Origin: Silvimonas amylolytica
Lineage (GTDB): Bacteria > Pseudomonadota > Gammaproteobacteria > Burkholderiales > Chitinibacteraceae
Assembly (NCBI RefSeq): GCF_014645555.1
Contig: NZ_BMLY01000001.1
Coordinates: 391,939-455,938 of the forward strand
Length of the DNA: 64,000 nt
Reading direction: 5' to 3'
Numbering within the stretch: position 1 is the stretch's first letter; the number at the start of each line of letters is the position of its first letter. Position numbers and translations under genes: made by a program. Below are positions 48,543-57,256 of the stretch, piece by piece. The notes beneath the pieces were generated by a model. That model was not told the DNA's origin, made no database searches, and saw nothing but the letters and a program-made list of their open reading frames with translations.

Positions 48543-48599
48543 AATACGAATGTAGCAGTCCAGATTGGGGCTACATCGGCTTTTTTCCAGATTCGTATT
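48543..48599. repeat. Nested inverted repeats in the ihfB-lapA gap
   Basis: Outer arms AATACGAAT (48543-48551) and ATTCGTATT (48591-48599) enclose inner arms ATGTAGC (48550-48556) and GCTACAT (48570-48576). Another GCTACAT copy lies at 48501-48507. The 284-bp gap also contains the ihfB terminator and, I think, no gene: a 60-codon frame on the minus strand overlaps the terminator and has no family I know. A structured lapA leader or a dispersed palindromic element are both possible. Confidence 0.55.
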
Positions 48600-48612
48600 C
48601 GCGGCGAATCTA

Positions 48613-48646
48613 CGTAAAAAAACGGCTCCCAAAGGAGCCGTTTTCT
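48613..48646 (-). terminator. Intrinsic terminator after ihfB
   Basis: AACGGCTCC (48621-48629) pairs with GGAGCCGTT (48634-48642). On the minus strand the stem is followed by seven T. Confidence 0.9.
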
Positions 48647-48671
48647 ATTGCGGGCCATTAAAGCCAGGACA

Positions 48672-48956
48672 TCACAGGAGCTCGTCTACACGCTCGCGCA
48701 ATTCCTTGCCAGCCTTGAAGTGCGGCACGAACTTTTCCGGAACCTCGACACGCGTGCCGGATTTCGGATTGCGCCCCACCCGCGGTGGGCGGTAATTGAG
48801 GTCAAAGCTGCCAAAACCGCGGATCTCGATGCGCTGGCCTTGAGCCAGGCTCTTGCCCATCGCATCGAGAATGGTTTTGACGGCCAACTCAGCATCTTTC
48901 GTCACCAGTTGCGGATAGCGCATGGTGAGCTTCGAGATGAGTTCGGACTTCGTCAT
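48672..48956 (-). CDS. ihfB: Integration host factor beta subunit
   Basis: HU/IHF family DNA-bending protein, 94 residues, acting with IhfA. Recognised by [10 protein letters not shown] at the N-terminus and the beta-arm region [14 protein letters not shown] with the intercalating proline. It lies 14 bp after rpsA, the usual arrangement. Confidence 0.97.
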   Translation of the reverse strand: MTKSELISKLTMRYPQLVTKDAELAVKTILDAMGKSLAQGQRIEIRGFGSFDLNYRPPRVGRNPKSGTRVEVPEKFVPHFKAGKELRERVDELL

Positions 48957-48969
48957 GCTGCCTTGTTCC

Positions 48970-50679
48970 TTATTCGTTGGAACCAGACAGCTTGGCCTTC
49001 AGCAGTGCGCCCAGGCTGGTGGTGCCGGCATTGCCAGCGTCAGCGGTATTGGACAGACGGCTCATTGCGTCCTTCTCGTCGCCCATGTCCTTGGCCTTGA
49101 TCGACAGGTTGATCGAACGGTTCTTGCGATCAACGTTGATGATCATGGCTTCGACTTCGTCGCCTTCCTTCAGCACGGAACGGATGTCTTCCACGCGATC
49201 GCGGGAGACTTCAGTTGCACGCAGGTAGCCTTCAACTTCTTCGGTCAGACCGATCACGGCACCCTTGGCATCCAGGGACTTCACAGTACCCTTGACGATG
49301 GCGCCCTTGTCGCTGGAACCCACGTAGTTGTTGAACGGATCACCTTCCAGTTGCTTGATACCCAGGGAGATGCGTTCCTTGTCCACGTCGATGGACAGAA
49401 CAACGGCTTCCACTTCGTCGCCCTTCTTGAAGTTGCGAACGGCTTCTTCGCCAGCAACGTTCCAGGACAGGTCGGACAGGTGAACCAGGCCGTCGATACC
49501 GCCCGGCAGGCCAACGAACACGCCGAAGTCGGTAATCGACTTGATCGCGCCCTTGAGCTTGTCACCCTTCTTGAAGTTTTCAGCAAACTCATCCCACGGA
49601 TTAGCCATGCATTGCTTCATGCCCAGGCTGATACGACGCTTCTCTTCGTCGATATCCAGGATCATCACTTCGACTTCGTCGCCCAGAGCAACAACCTTGG
49701 ACGGATGAACGTTCTTGTTGGTCCAATCCATTTCGGACACGTGAACCAGGCCTTCGATGCCTTGTTCGATTTCCACAAATGCGCCGTAGTCGGTCAGGTT
49801 GGTTACCTTGCCGAACAGACGGGTGCCTTGCGGGTAGCGACGGGACAGGCCCACCCACGGATCTTCGCCCAGTTGCTTCAGACCCAGGGACACGCGGTTC
49901 TTCTCTTGATCGAACTTCAGCACCTTGGCTTCAACTTCATCGCCAACTGCCAGCACTTCGGACGGGTGCTTCACACGACGCCATGCCAGGTCGGTGATGT
50001 GCAGCAGGCCGTCGATACCGCCCAGATCCACGAACGCACCGTAGTCGGTGATGTTCTTGACGATACCCTTGACCACAGCGCCTTCGCGCAGGGTTTCGAG
50101 GAGCTTCTGACGCTCTTCGCCCAGGGACTCTTCCAGCACGGCGCGACGCGAAACAACCACGTTGTTGCGCTTGCGATCGAGCTTGATCACCTTGAATTCG
50201 ATTTGCTTGCCTTCGAACGGGGTGGTGTCCTTGACCGGGCGGATGTCTACCAGGGAGCCCGGCAGGAACGCGCGCAGGCCGTTGACCATCACAGTCAGAC
50301 CGCCCTTGACCTTGCCGGAGATCACGCCGGTCATGACCAGGCCCTTCTCCAGGGTGTCTTCCAGCTCGATCCAGGCGGCCAGGCGCTTGGCCTTTTCGCG
50401 GGAGAGCTTGGTTTCACCGTAGCCGTTTTCCAGGCTGTCGATAGCGACGGGAACGAAGTCGCCAACCTTGACTTCGACTTCGCCGTTATCGTTCTTGAAT
50501 TCTTCCAGCGGAATCAGGGATTCCGACTTCAGACCGGCATTCACGGTCACGAAGTTATTGTCAATACCGACGACTTCAGCGGTAATTACTTCACCAGCGC
50601 GCATTTCCTGGCGCGTGAGGCTTTCTTCGAAAAGCGCGGCAAAGCTTTCCATCGAGTCGTTAAAGGTTGCAGTGGTCAT
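48970..50679 (-). CDS. rpsA: 30S ribosomal protein S1
   Basis: RNA-binding protein bS1 needed for initiation on structured or weak-SD messages; 569 residues from the ATG at 50679 ([17 protein letters not shown]). Six S1 OB-fold repeats can be followed along the sequence, domains 3-6 being marked by recurring [13 protein letters not shown] and [13 protein letters not shown]-like blocks. Upstream in-frame codons extending the protein to 596 residues lack the family N-terminus and are rejected. It is in the conserved cmk-rpsA-ihfB order. Confidence 0.97.
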   Translation of the reverse strand: MTTATFNDSMESFAALFEESLTRQEMRAGEVITAEVVGIDNNFVTVNAGLKSESLIPLEEFKNDNGEVEVKVGDFVPVAIDSLENGYGETKLSREKAKRLAAWIELEDTLEKGLVMTGVISGKVKGGLTVMVNGLRAFLPGSLVDIRPVKDTTPFEGKQIEFKVIKLDRKRNNVVVSRRAVLEESLGEERQKLLETLREGAVVKGIVKNITDYGAFVDLGGIDGLLHITDLAWRRVKHPSEVLAVGDEVEAKVLKFDQEKNRVSLGLKQLGEDPWVGLSRRYPQGTRLFGKVTNLTDYGAFVEIEQGIEGLVHVSEMDWTNKNVHPSKVVALGDEVEVMILDIDEEKRRISLGMKQCMANPWDEFAENFKKGDKLKGAIKSITDFGVFVGLPGGIDGLVHLSDLSWNVAGEEAVRNFKKGDEVEAVVLSIDVDKERISLGIKQLEGDPFNNYVGSSDKGAIVKGTVKSLDAKGAVIGLTEEVEGYLRATEVSRDRVEDIRSVLKEGDEVEAMIINVDRKNRSINLSIKAKDMGDEKDAMSRLSNTADAGNAGTTSLGALLKAKLSGSNE

Positions 50680-50830
50680 GTGAATGAAAGGTTCCAGCAT
50701 CTTCAGGCTGACGCCCAAAGGGGGGTTAGTTAAACAGAGGCCGGGGTGCTTTGCGCGCACCAGCCATGGGTTTTTCGCAAATGCGAAAGCAACACGGCGA
50801 ATGACATGGTCATGCCATCCACCACGCTGA

Positions 50831-50866
50831 ACTTGCGATACTACAGGATTCTGCCAAGCCGATCAA
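50831..50866 (-). promoter_or_regulatory. Candidate rpsA promoter
   Basis: On the minus strand TTGATC (50866-50861) and TAGTAT (50843-50838) are separated by 17 bp, giving a start near 50831 and a leader of about 150 nt before the rpsA ATG. The leader contains a small GCGAAA-type hairpin. S1 regulates its own synthesis in other bacteria; whether this leader does so is not shown. Confidence 0.4.
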
Positions 50867-50870
50867 GCAT

Positions 50871-51542
50871 TTAGCGACGATTTGCCGCTTGCCACCAGCC
50901 CAGAATCTGCTGCACGGCAGCCTCGATATCCATGGCTGAGGTATCGAGTAAATGGGCGTCTGGCAATTGCTTGAGCGGGGCCACGCTGCGCGCACGGTCA
51001 CGCTCATCGCGTGCGTGCAGATCTGCGGTAATGGCGGTCAGATCTGCTTCTTCGCCGCGTGCCAGCAATTGCTTGTAGCGACGCTCGGCACGCACTCCTG
51101 CACTGGCAGTCAGAAAGACTTTGAGCGGTGCCTGCGGGAACACCACCGAACCCATGTCACGACCGTCGGCCACCAGGCCGGGGACTTGCGCAAAGGCTCG
51201 CTGGCGTTCCAGCAAAGCGGCTCGTACCTGCGGCAAAGCCGCCACTTTGGAAGCCCCCACACCAATGGACTCGGTGCGAATGGCGGTGCTGACTTCGCTA
51301 TCACACAACAGGATGTGTTCACCATCAAACTTGACATCAAGTGTCTGCGCGACATTCGCGACGCCGTTTTCGTCATCCCACGGCACGCCGGCGCGGGCAG
51401 CAGCCAAAGCAGCAAGGCGGTACAGCGCGCCAGAATCCAGATAATGAAAACCGAGGGCAGCGGCAACGCGCTGCGCCACAGTCCCCTTACCCGAAGCGGA
51501 AGGCCCGTCTACTGCAATAACCGGTACGAGCAAACTATGCAT
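50871..51542 (-). CDS. cmk: Cytidylate kinase
   Basis: Phosphorylates CMP and dCMP, 223 residues. The P-loop is GPSASGKGTVAQRVA near the N-terminus, and the CMP-binding region includes DGRDMGSVVFP. Its ATG overlaps the stop of the aldo-keto reductase by one base (TAATG), so translation is coupled to that gene. Confidence 0.97.
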   Translation of the reverse strand: MHSLLVPVIAVDGPSASGKGTVAQRVAAALGFHYLDSGALYRLAALAAARAGVPWDDENGVANVAQTLDVKFDGEHILLCDSEVSTAIRTESIGVGASKVAALPQVRAALLERQRAFAQVPGLVADGRDMGSVVFPQAPLKVFLTASAGVRAERRYKQLLARGEEADLTAITADLHARDERDRARSVAPLKQLPDAHLLDTSAMDIEAAVQQILGWWQAANRR

Positions 51543-52531
51543 TACTTACCCGCCAGAATGCTTTCGATACGAGCGAGTTCGTCAGCACTGAATGCCAGGT
51601 TGTCGATCGCACCCAGGTTTTCATGGATTTGCTCAACGCGGCTGGCACCAATGATCACGGTGGTCACAGTACGCAATGCCCATGCCAGCGACATTTGCGC
51701 CAGCGTTTGACCGCGCGCAACGGCGATCTCGTTCAGCTTCTTCACTTGCGCCAGGCGCAGGTCAACCTTATCCACAGTCAGGAACGGGTTGCCGCTGTCA
51801 GCCGCGCGCGAATCAGCCGGCACGCCATTCAGGTAGCGGCTGGTCAACAGGCCTTGCGCCAACGGGCAGAAAGCGATCGAACCGATACCTTCTTCGTTCA
51901 GCACATCAGTCAGACCATCTTCAATCCAGCGATCAAACATGGAGTACGACGGCTGGTGAATCAGGCAAGGCGTACCCAGTTCTTTCAGTACACGGGCGGC
52001 TTCACGGGTTTGCTCGGCCGAGTACGAAGAGATACCCACGTACAGCGCCTTGCCCTGGCGCACGATGGCATCCAGTGCACCCATGGTTTCTTCGATCGGA
52101 GTTTCCGGATCAGGGCGGTGCGAATAGAAGATATCCACATAATCAAGGCCCATGCGTTGCAGGCTTTGATCAAGACTGGACATCAGGTACTTGCGGCTGC
52201 CGAAATCACCGTACGGGCCATCCCACATTTGCCAGCCGGCCTTGGTAGAGATGATCAACTCATCGCGGTAGGCCTTCAGATCTGTCGCCAGTACGCGGCC
52301 AAACGTGGATTCTGCCGAGCCTGGGGGCGGACCATAGTTATTCGCCAGGTCAAAGTGGGTGATACCGGCATCGAACGACTCCAGCACCATCTGGCGGGAG
52401 TTGTCGTACGCCTTGTTGTCGCCAAAGTTGTGCCACAGGCCCAGTGCCACGGCGGGCAGCTTCAGGCCGCTTTTACCGCAGCGGCGATACGGCATGCGGT
52501 CATAGCGCGCCGGATTTGCAACATAAGTCAT
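51542..52531 (-). CDS. Aldo-keto reductase, YghZ-like
   Basis: NADPH-dependent aldo/keto reductase (AKR14/YghZ branch), 329 residues from the ATG at 52531. Strong similarity to the E. coli L-glyceraldehyde-3-phosphate reductase is visible in YRRCGKSGLKLPAVALGLW, LANNYGPPPGSAE and DELIISTKAGWQMWDGPYG. Catalytic Tyr is in ANNYG, and the conserved Lys and His are in STKAGW and YSHRPDP. In this cluster position (tyrA to cmk) proteobacteria usually carry aroA, so the gene looks like a local replacement or insertion. Its role is probably detoxification of reactive carbonyls. Confidence 0.93.
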   Translation of the reverse strand: MTYVANPARYDRMPYRRCGKSGLKLPAVALGLWHNFGDNKAYDNSRQMVLESFDAGITHFDLANNYGPPPGSAESTFGRVLATDLKAYRDELIISTKAGWQMWDGPYGDFGSRKYLMSSLDQSLQRMGLDYVDIFYSHRPDPETPIEETMGALDAIVRQGKALYVGISSYSAEQTREAARVLKELGTPCLIHQPSYSMFDRWIEDGLTDVLNEEGIGSIAFCPLAQGLLTSRYLNGVPADSRAADSGNPFLTVDKVDLRLAQVKKLNEIAVARGQTLAQMSLAWALRTVTTVIIGASRVEQIHENLGAIDNLAFSADELARIESILAGK

Positions 52532-52660
52532 GTGAGTGTCCTGTTTTTTAGTGGTTCTTTTCTGGTGTGCGGTGACCGCACGTAGCCCCAACGAAAATCG
52601 CCTGCAAACGCAGGCGTTTTCTTGCCGGTAGCCCTACCCGGCCCATCCATATTACAAACG

Positions 52661-53542
52661 TCATTTTGCCTGGTTGTGACGCTGACCCCAGGCAACACGC
52701 GCGCGACTGGCCGTCGCGAAGTAGTCCTCCATACCCTCTGTATTACCTGCCTCGACCAATGCAATAACATGCTGCAACTGGCTGGCGCAGGATTTGAGAT
52801 CGGCAAGGATGGCCTCACGATTTGCCACAGCAATATCCCGCCACATTTCCGGGTGCGAACCTGCAATCCGGGTGAAGTCGCGAAATCCCGTGGCAGCAAA
52901 ATCAAGACAGGGTTGCGCGTCAGACTTGGCCAGCACGGCGTTCATATAAGCAAACGCCAGCAAGTGCGGCACGTGGCTGACGGCGGCAAAAATGCCGTCG
53001 TGCTGCTCAGGGCTCATGGTATACACCCGCGCGCCACATTGCTGCCATAAGGTCTGCACCTGCTCCAGGGCATTTTGGGCAGTTTCGGCAAAAGGCGTCA
53101 GCACGACACGACGGCCTTCAAACAAGCCATATTGTGCGGCAGCCGCACCGGAAAGATCAGACCCGGCAATCGGATGCCCTGGTACGCAACAAGAGAGATG
53201 CCGGGGCAAATGCTGGCGAAACAACGCGGCCACATCCTGCTTGGTTGAGCCACCGTCGGTCACGATGCAGTCTGGCGCCAGATGCGGTGCGATGGCTTGC
53301 ATCAGAGCACCCATCTGCCCGACTGGCGTACCCAACAGCACTAGATCAGCCCCCTGCACCGCGGTTGCCGCATCATGAGAAGCGTCGTCGATCACATTCA
53401 GATCAAGCGCGCGCTCCAGGTTGGCTGCGCTGCGCCCCACGCCAACAACTTGCTGCACCAGCCGTGCACGCTTCAGCGCCAGGGCGAACGAGCCGCCGAT
53501 CAAACCCGTTCCCAGCAGTACCAGCTTGCGCACGCCACTCAT
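52661..53542 (-). CDS. tyrA: Prephenate dehydrogenase
   Basis: NAD(P)-dependent oxidative decarboxylation of prephenate (or arogenate) for tyrosine synthesis; 293 residues, a monofunctional form without a fused chorismate mutase. The nucleotide-binding motif is LLGTGLIGGSFALALK at the N-terminus; the central HPIAGSDLSG and the SHVPHLLAFA blocks are conserved. Together with the DAHP synthase gene upstream it forms an aromatic amino acid group interrupted by unrelated genes. Confidence 0.95.
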   Translation of the reverse strand: MSGVRKLVLLGTGLIGGSFALALKRARLVQQVVGVGRSAANLERALDLNVIDDASHDAATAVQGADLVLLGTPVGQMGALMQAIAPHLAPDCIVTDGGSTKQDVAALFRQHLPRHLSCCVPGHPIAGSDLSGAAAAQYGLFEGRRVVLTPFAETAQNALEQVQTLWQQCGARVYTMSPEQHDGIFAAVSHVPHLLAFAYMNAVLAKSDAQPCLDFAATGFRDFTRIAGSHPEMWRDIAVANREAILADLKSCASQLQHVIALVEAGNTEGMEDYFATASRARVAWGQRHNQAK

Positions 53543-53626
53543 GCAGATGTCCCGTTCCCAGTTCGCGGCCTTACCGGCCCTGTGTATTTGATCGTTAAGG
53601 CCGTCCGTAGACGCCCCAAAAAGTGC

Positions 53627-54343
53627 TTATTGCATCACCAGCGTGGTCAGCACGCGGACGAGGCTACGCTTGATGCCTGAGCCGTCCGCTGGTGGGTTAT
53701 CAACGGGTGTTTCCTTGATTCGCAAGGTATACAAGGTACCTGGTTGATACTCAAAGCCATCAATGCCGCCATACAGGAGCGTCCAGGGTTGATCCGCGGC
53801 GTCCCGCACTTGCAAGCATTGCATCTGGCCCGCGCCTGCAGAGCACGTCTTTGTGTCCGGCGCGACCTGAATTACACGTTCACCACCGGGCGCCGCCGGT
53901 GCACTGACTGCGGGTTGCCCCTTGCCATCGGTCCGAGCGAACACCAGTAGATCGTCGTTCGGCGTGGTGAAGGTCAGATGCCCCGCTGTATCAAGTTCGT
54001 AGTAATGTGCTGTATCCAGCAGTTTGAGTACATCGCTCTCTTTGATGCCCACATTTGCATCCAGACAGGCCATGCGTGTGCCCGCCAATGGGCCGATCTT
54101 CAGACCATTCAACGTCTGGATTTGCCCCATAAAACGGTTGCAGCCAGAAAATCCGCTGACATGGTTGCCATCAATCTTTAGCGTCACCGGTTTTTGGGAC
54201 TGTTCAGTCTGCGTTTGTCCAGCCACGCGCCAGGATTGCAACTGGTACTCACCATCCAGCAACGATCTGGCTTGTGCACAGACCGCAGTCACAGCAAACA
54301 AGCCAGCCAGGAAAGTGGCCTGAAAAAAAGCACGGATGCGCAT
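53627..54343 (-). CDS. Secreted META/HslJ-domain protein
   Basis: Envelope protein of 238 residues from the ATG at 54343, with a signal peptide (MRIRAFFQATFLAGLFAVTA, cleavage after AQA). A META/HslJ domain spans about residues 28-130 (SGCNRFMGQIQ and GTRMAC are characteristic), and a second domain follows (about 140-238) with a DUF4377-like pattern ending in ETPVDNPPADGS. HslJ is linked to outer membrane stress and novobiocin resistance in E. coli, but no molecular function is established. It sits between tyrA and the DAHP synthase gene and does not belong to that pathway. Confidence 0.88.
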   Translation of the reverse strand: MRIRAFFQATFLAGLFAVTAVCAQARSLLDGEYQLQSWRVAGQTQTEQSQKPVTLKIDGNHVSGFSGCNRFMGQIQTLNGLKIGPLAGTRMACLDANVGIKESDVLKLLDTAHYYELDTAGHLTFTTPNDDLLVFARTDGKGQPAVSAPAAPGGERVIQVAPDTKTCSAGAGQMQCLQVRDAADQPWTLLYGGIDGFEYQPGTLYTLRIKETPVDNPPADGSGIKRSLVRVLTTLVMQ

Positions 54344-54492
54344 GACGTGAACTCCTGTTTTTATCGATAAACCTGTGCGACCACAGGAATACACGCAGGT
54401 TTTATGACATTGGCGGGAATTTTACCCGGATACACGTTTTTACGGCGCCTTTGTGTTGGCTAACCGGAGATATCTGTTTTTTCCGGTTCCGG

Positions 54493-55509
54493 TTACAGAC
54501 GCCGTCCTACCGCCACTGCGATTGCGCCCAGCGTTTTCATCAGGGTGTTGAGTTCTTCCGGAGTCAGCGCCTGGTCAGCATCACACCACGCCTCACAGGG
54601 GTTCGGGTGCATTTCGATCAACAGACCGTCAGCACCAGCGGCCACAGCGGCTTGCGCCAGGGCAGGCACCATCCATGCTTTGCCACCGGCATGACTGGGA
54701 TCAACAATGACGGGTAGATGGGTTTCGCGTTTAAGGACCGGAATAGCCGTGACATCCAGCACATTGCGATAAGCCGTTTCAAACGTGCGAATACCGCGCT
54801 CGCAGAAAATGATGTTGTGATTGCCGCCAGCGGCAATGTATTCAGCAGACATTAACCATTCGGATACCGTGGCAGACAGCCCGCGCTTGAGGATGACCGG
54901 TTTGTTGACGCGCCCTACTTCCTTGAGCAGATCAAAGTTCTGCATATTGCGAGCGCCAATCTGGATGACGTCGACGTCGTACTCCATAAAGGTGTCGAGC
55001 ATGCGCACGTCCATCAATTCGGTGACGATGGGCAAATTGTGCTGGCGTGCGGCTTGTTGCAAATATTCCAGGCCTTGTACGCCCAAACCCTGAAAGGTAT
55101 ATGGACTGGTACGCGGTTTGAATGCACCACCACGCATCATGCGGCAACCAGCAGCGGCGACCGCTTGGGCAGAAAGAGCCATTTGCTCTGGTGTTTCAAC
55201 CGAACATGGGCCACCAATGACTTGAATCTGCTCCCCACCAATGGGAATACCACGCACGCGGATCACCGAGCCCGCCGGGTGCGTATCGCGCGAAACAATC
55301 TTGTATGGCTTGGTAATACGGTTGACGCGCGCCACACCGGGCAGGATTTCCAGGTGGGCGGCATCCAGTTTGTCTTCGTCGCCAATGGCGCCGATCAAGG
55401 TTAATTCGGCCCCGCGTGAAAGATGTTCACGCAATCCGGCTTTATGGATCTCGGCAATGACGCCCTGGATTTGCGCTTCAGTCGCGCCTGTATTCATCAC
55501 GATAATCAT
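54493..55509 (-). CDS. aroF: 3-deoxy-7-phosphoheptulonate (DAHP) synthase, type I-beta
   Basis: First step of the shikimate pathway, condensing phosphoenolpyruvate and erythrose 4-phosphate; 338 residues from the ATG at 55509. The N-terminal ferredoxin-like regulatory domain (about 1-70, IIVMNTGATEAQIQGVI) and the metal-binding Cys/His/Glu set in GPCSVE, IFCERGIRTFE and VDPSHAGG identify the Thermotoga-like type, not the E. coli AroG type. The N-terminal domain usually mediates tyrosine feedback. Divergent from the HD-GYP gene. Confidence 0.94.
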   Translation of the reverse strand: MIIVMNTGATEAQIQGVIAEIHKAGLREHLSRGAELTLIGAIGDEDKLDAAHLEILPGVARVNRITKPYKIVSRDTHPAGSVIRVRGIPIGGEQIQVIGGPCSVETPEQMALSAQAVAAAGCRMMRGGAFKPRTSPYTFQGLGVQGLEYLQQAARQHNLPIVTELMDVRMLDTFMEYDVDVIQIGARNMQNFDLLKEVGRVNKPVILKRGLSATVSEWLMSAEYIAAGGNHNIIFCERGIRTFETAYRNVLDVTAIPVLKRETHLPVIVDPSHAGGKAWMVPALAQAAVAAGADGLLIEMHPNPCEAWCDADQALTPEELNTLMKTLGAIAVAVGRRL

Positions 55510-55666
55510 CAGTTTCTTCCGTGCAATGCCGTTCTGCTTGCGAGGCATCAATTGTAATTCGGCAGGCGAGCAATTTTGTTGTCATAAATACGCTTGAAGG
55601 CCGACCAACTGACCAGCGCTATTCATCTACATTTAACAAATACCCTGAAAAGGCTGCCACCTCAGT

Positions 55667-56521
55667 ATGGACCTTGTCGCCCACCTGCTTAATAGTCTGT
55701 TTACCATGGCCTCTTTGGTAGAAGCCCGCGACCCTTATACCGGCGGACACCTCTGGCGCGTTTCACAATTGTCTTATCTGATGGCACAAGACCTCGGGCT
55801 ACCACCAGAAGCCGTCGCCCAGATTACGCTGGGCGGTTTTTTGCATGATCTGGGCAAGATTGGCATTCCAGATACCATTTTGCATAAACCCGGCCCGCTG
55901 ACGGATGAAGAATACGCCACCATCCGCACACATCCGCAAACCGGCGCCCGGCTACTGGGTAATCATCCGCTGGCCTATCTGGCGATAGACGCGGTACTCA
56001 AGCATCACGAAACGCCCGACGGCAAGGGTTATCCGCAAGGGCTAGCGGGCGAAGACATTCCGCTCGCAGCCGGTATCGTCGGCATTGCCGATGCCTTTGA
56101 CGCCATGACGTCGACGCGTCCGTACCGCAGGGGAATGCCGATCAATGCTGCACTGGACATTATCCAGAGCAAGCTCGACACCCAATTTGACCGCGTACTG
56201 GGCGAGCGGTTTATCGAAATGGGACGAACCGGCGTGTTTGATGAAATTGTGGGCCACTCAGAGCCGGGCGTGCGATTGCAAAGCTGCCCCAGTTGCGGCC
56301 CCATCATTGCAGTGCCACGCAGAACCCGCAGTGGCGACATTGTCGCTTGCCCGGCCTGTCGTACGCGCATCAAGGTGGTGGGCAATCATGAGGACTGGAT
56401 GCTGGTGCCGCTGCCAGACAAAGAAGTGTCCCCGCCGCTGCAACTGGACCCGGACCTCGTACGCGCCATGGCACACACCATACGTACCGCGTTGGGCGAA
56501 TCGGTTCGGGTTAGCGGCTAG
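55667..56521 (+). CDS. HD-GYP domain protein with C-terminal zinc ribbon
   Basis: A 284-residue soluble protein with an HD-GYP phosphodiesterase domain at residues ~5-195: HD dyad H60-D61 in FLHDLGKIGIP, HHE at 113-115 and DGKGYP at 118-123, all key residues intact. HD-GYP enzymes hydrolyse c-di-GMP or its linear form. A four-cysteine zinc ribbon follows at ~205-240 (C207, C210, C228, C231; CPSC and CPAC), then a short tail. No receiver or membrane domain is present. The ribbon may bind RNA, DNA or a protein partner. It stands alone, divergent from the DAHP synthase gene. Confidence 0.9.
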   Translation: MDLVAHLLNSLFTMASLVEARDPYTGGHLWRVSQLSYLMAQDLGLPPEAVAQITLGGFLHDLGKIGIPDTILHKPGPLTDEEYATIRTHPQTGARLLGNHPLAYLAIDAVLKHHETPDGKGYPQGLAGEDIPLAAGIVGIADAFDAMTSTRPYRRGMPINAALDIIQSKLDTQFDRVLGERFIEMGRTGVFDEIVGHSEPGVRLQSCPSCGPIIAVPRRTRSGDIVACPACRTRIKVVGNHEDWMLVPLPDKEVSPPLQLDPDLVRAMAHTIRTALGESVRVSG

Positions 56522-56530
56522 CTGACAGGA

Positions 56531-57100
56531 TCAAGCGCTACGGAACTGCTCTGCTGCGACGCGCAAGTAGTAGAACATCGACACAATGGTCAACAGGCCT
56601 GCGATATACAACGCGGCGGTACCTACAGTCTGAGTAGAGAGGCCTGGAATAAAGTTGCTTTGCCACAGCAAGAGAAGGATGGCGACCATCTGGGCCGTTG
56701 TTTTGAGCTTGCCGATATAGGCCACCGCCACACTCTTGGACTTGCCCAGTTGGGCCATCCATTCACGCAGCGCAGAAATGGTGATCTCACGACCGATGAT
56801 GATCACGGCCAACCACGAGGGCGCACGCATGAGTTCGACCAGCAGAATCAAAGCGGCAGCGACCATCAGTTTGTCAGCGACCGGATCAAGAAATGCGCCA
56901 AAAGAAGAGGTTTGATTCCAGCGCCGGGCCAGGAAGCCGTCAAACCAGTCTGTGAGCGCCGCCACCGCAAAGATGATCGCCCCCGTCATGTTCTTCATGG
57001 GCATGGAGATGACGGAATCAGGCAGATAGAACAAACCGACAAACACCGGAATGGCTGCTACACGTAACCAGGTCAGGAAAATCGGCAAGTTGAAAGGCAT
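56531..57100 (-). CDS. pgsA: CDP-diacylglycerol-glycerol-3-phosphate 3-phosphatidyltransferase
   Basis: Inner-membrane enzyme of phosphatidylglycerol synthesis, 189 residues. The CDP-alcohol phosphotransferase motif DGFLAR...G...D...D is present in TDWFDGFLARRWNQTSSFGA then FLDPVADK, with all metal-binding aspartates. Several hydrophobic segments surround it. Adjacent to uvrC, as in many proteobacteria. Confidence 0.96.
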   Translation of the reverse strand: MPFNLPIFLTWLRVAAIPVFVGLFYLPDSVISMPMKNMTGAIIFAVAALTDWFDGFLARRWNQTSSFGAFLDPVADKLMVAAALILLVELMRAPSWLAVIIIGREITISALREWMAQLGKSKSVAVAYIGKLKTTAQMVAILLLLWQSNFIPGLSTQTVGTAALYIAGLLTIVSMFYYLRVAAEQFRSA

Positions 57101-57256
57101 TGCGGATGGCCAGATCGCATAAAAGTCAGCATTCTAACAGGTGCACGGCTTTCGGGGCGAAACCTTACACTATGGGCGTCGCCTCGGTGCGACTGTCAGT
57201 GCAAGCTTGACCCTGAATCTGGCCTCGCGCCATTCAATACTACGCAGGCTGGCAAG

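Noticed and set aside
48476-48658. A 60-codon minus-strand frame between ihfB and lapA
   Set aside because: It runs through the ihfB terminator and the inverted repeats, has no ribosome binding site, and matches no family I know. The palindromic DNA itself is reported instead.
48922-50733. A 603-codon frame antisense to rpsA
   Set aside because: Apparent internal repeats only mirror the six S1 repeats of rpsA.
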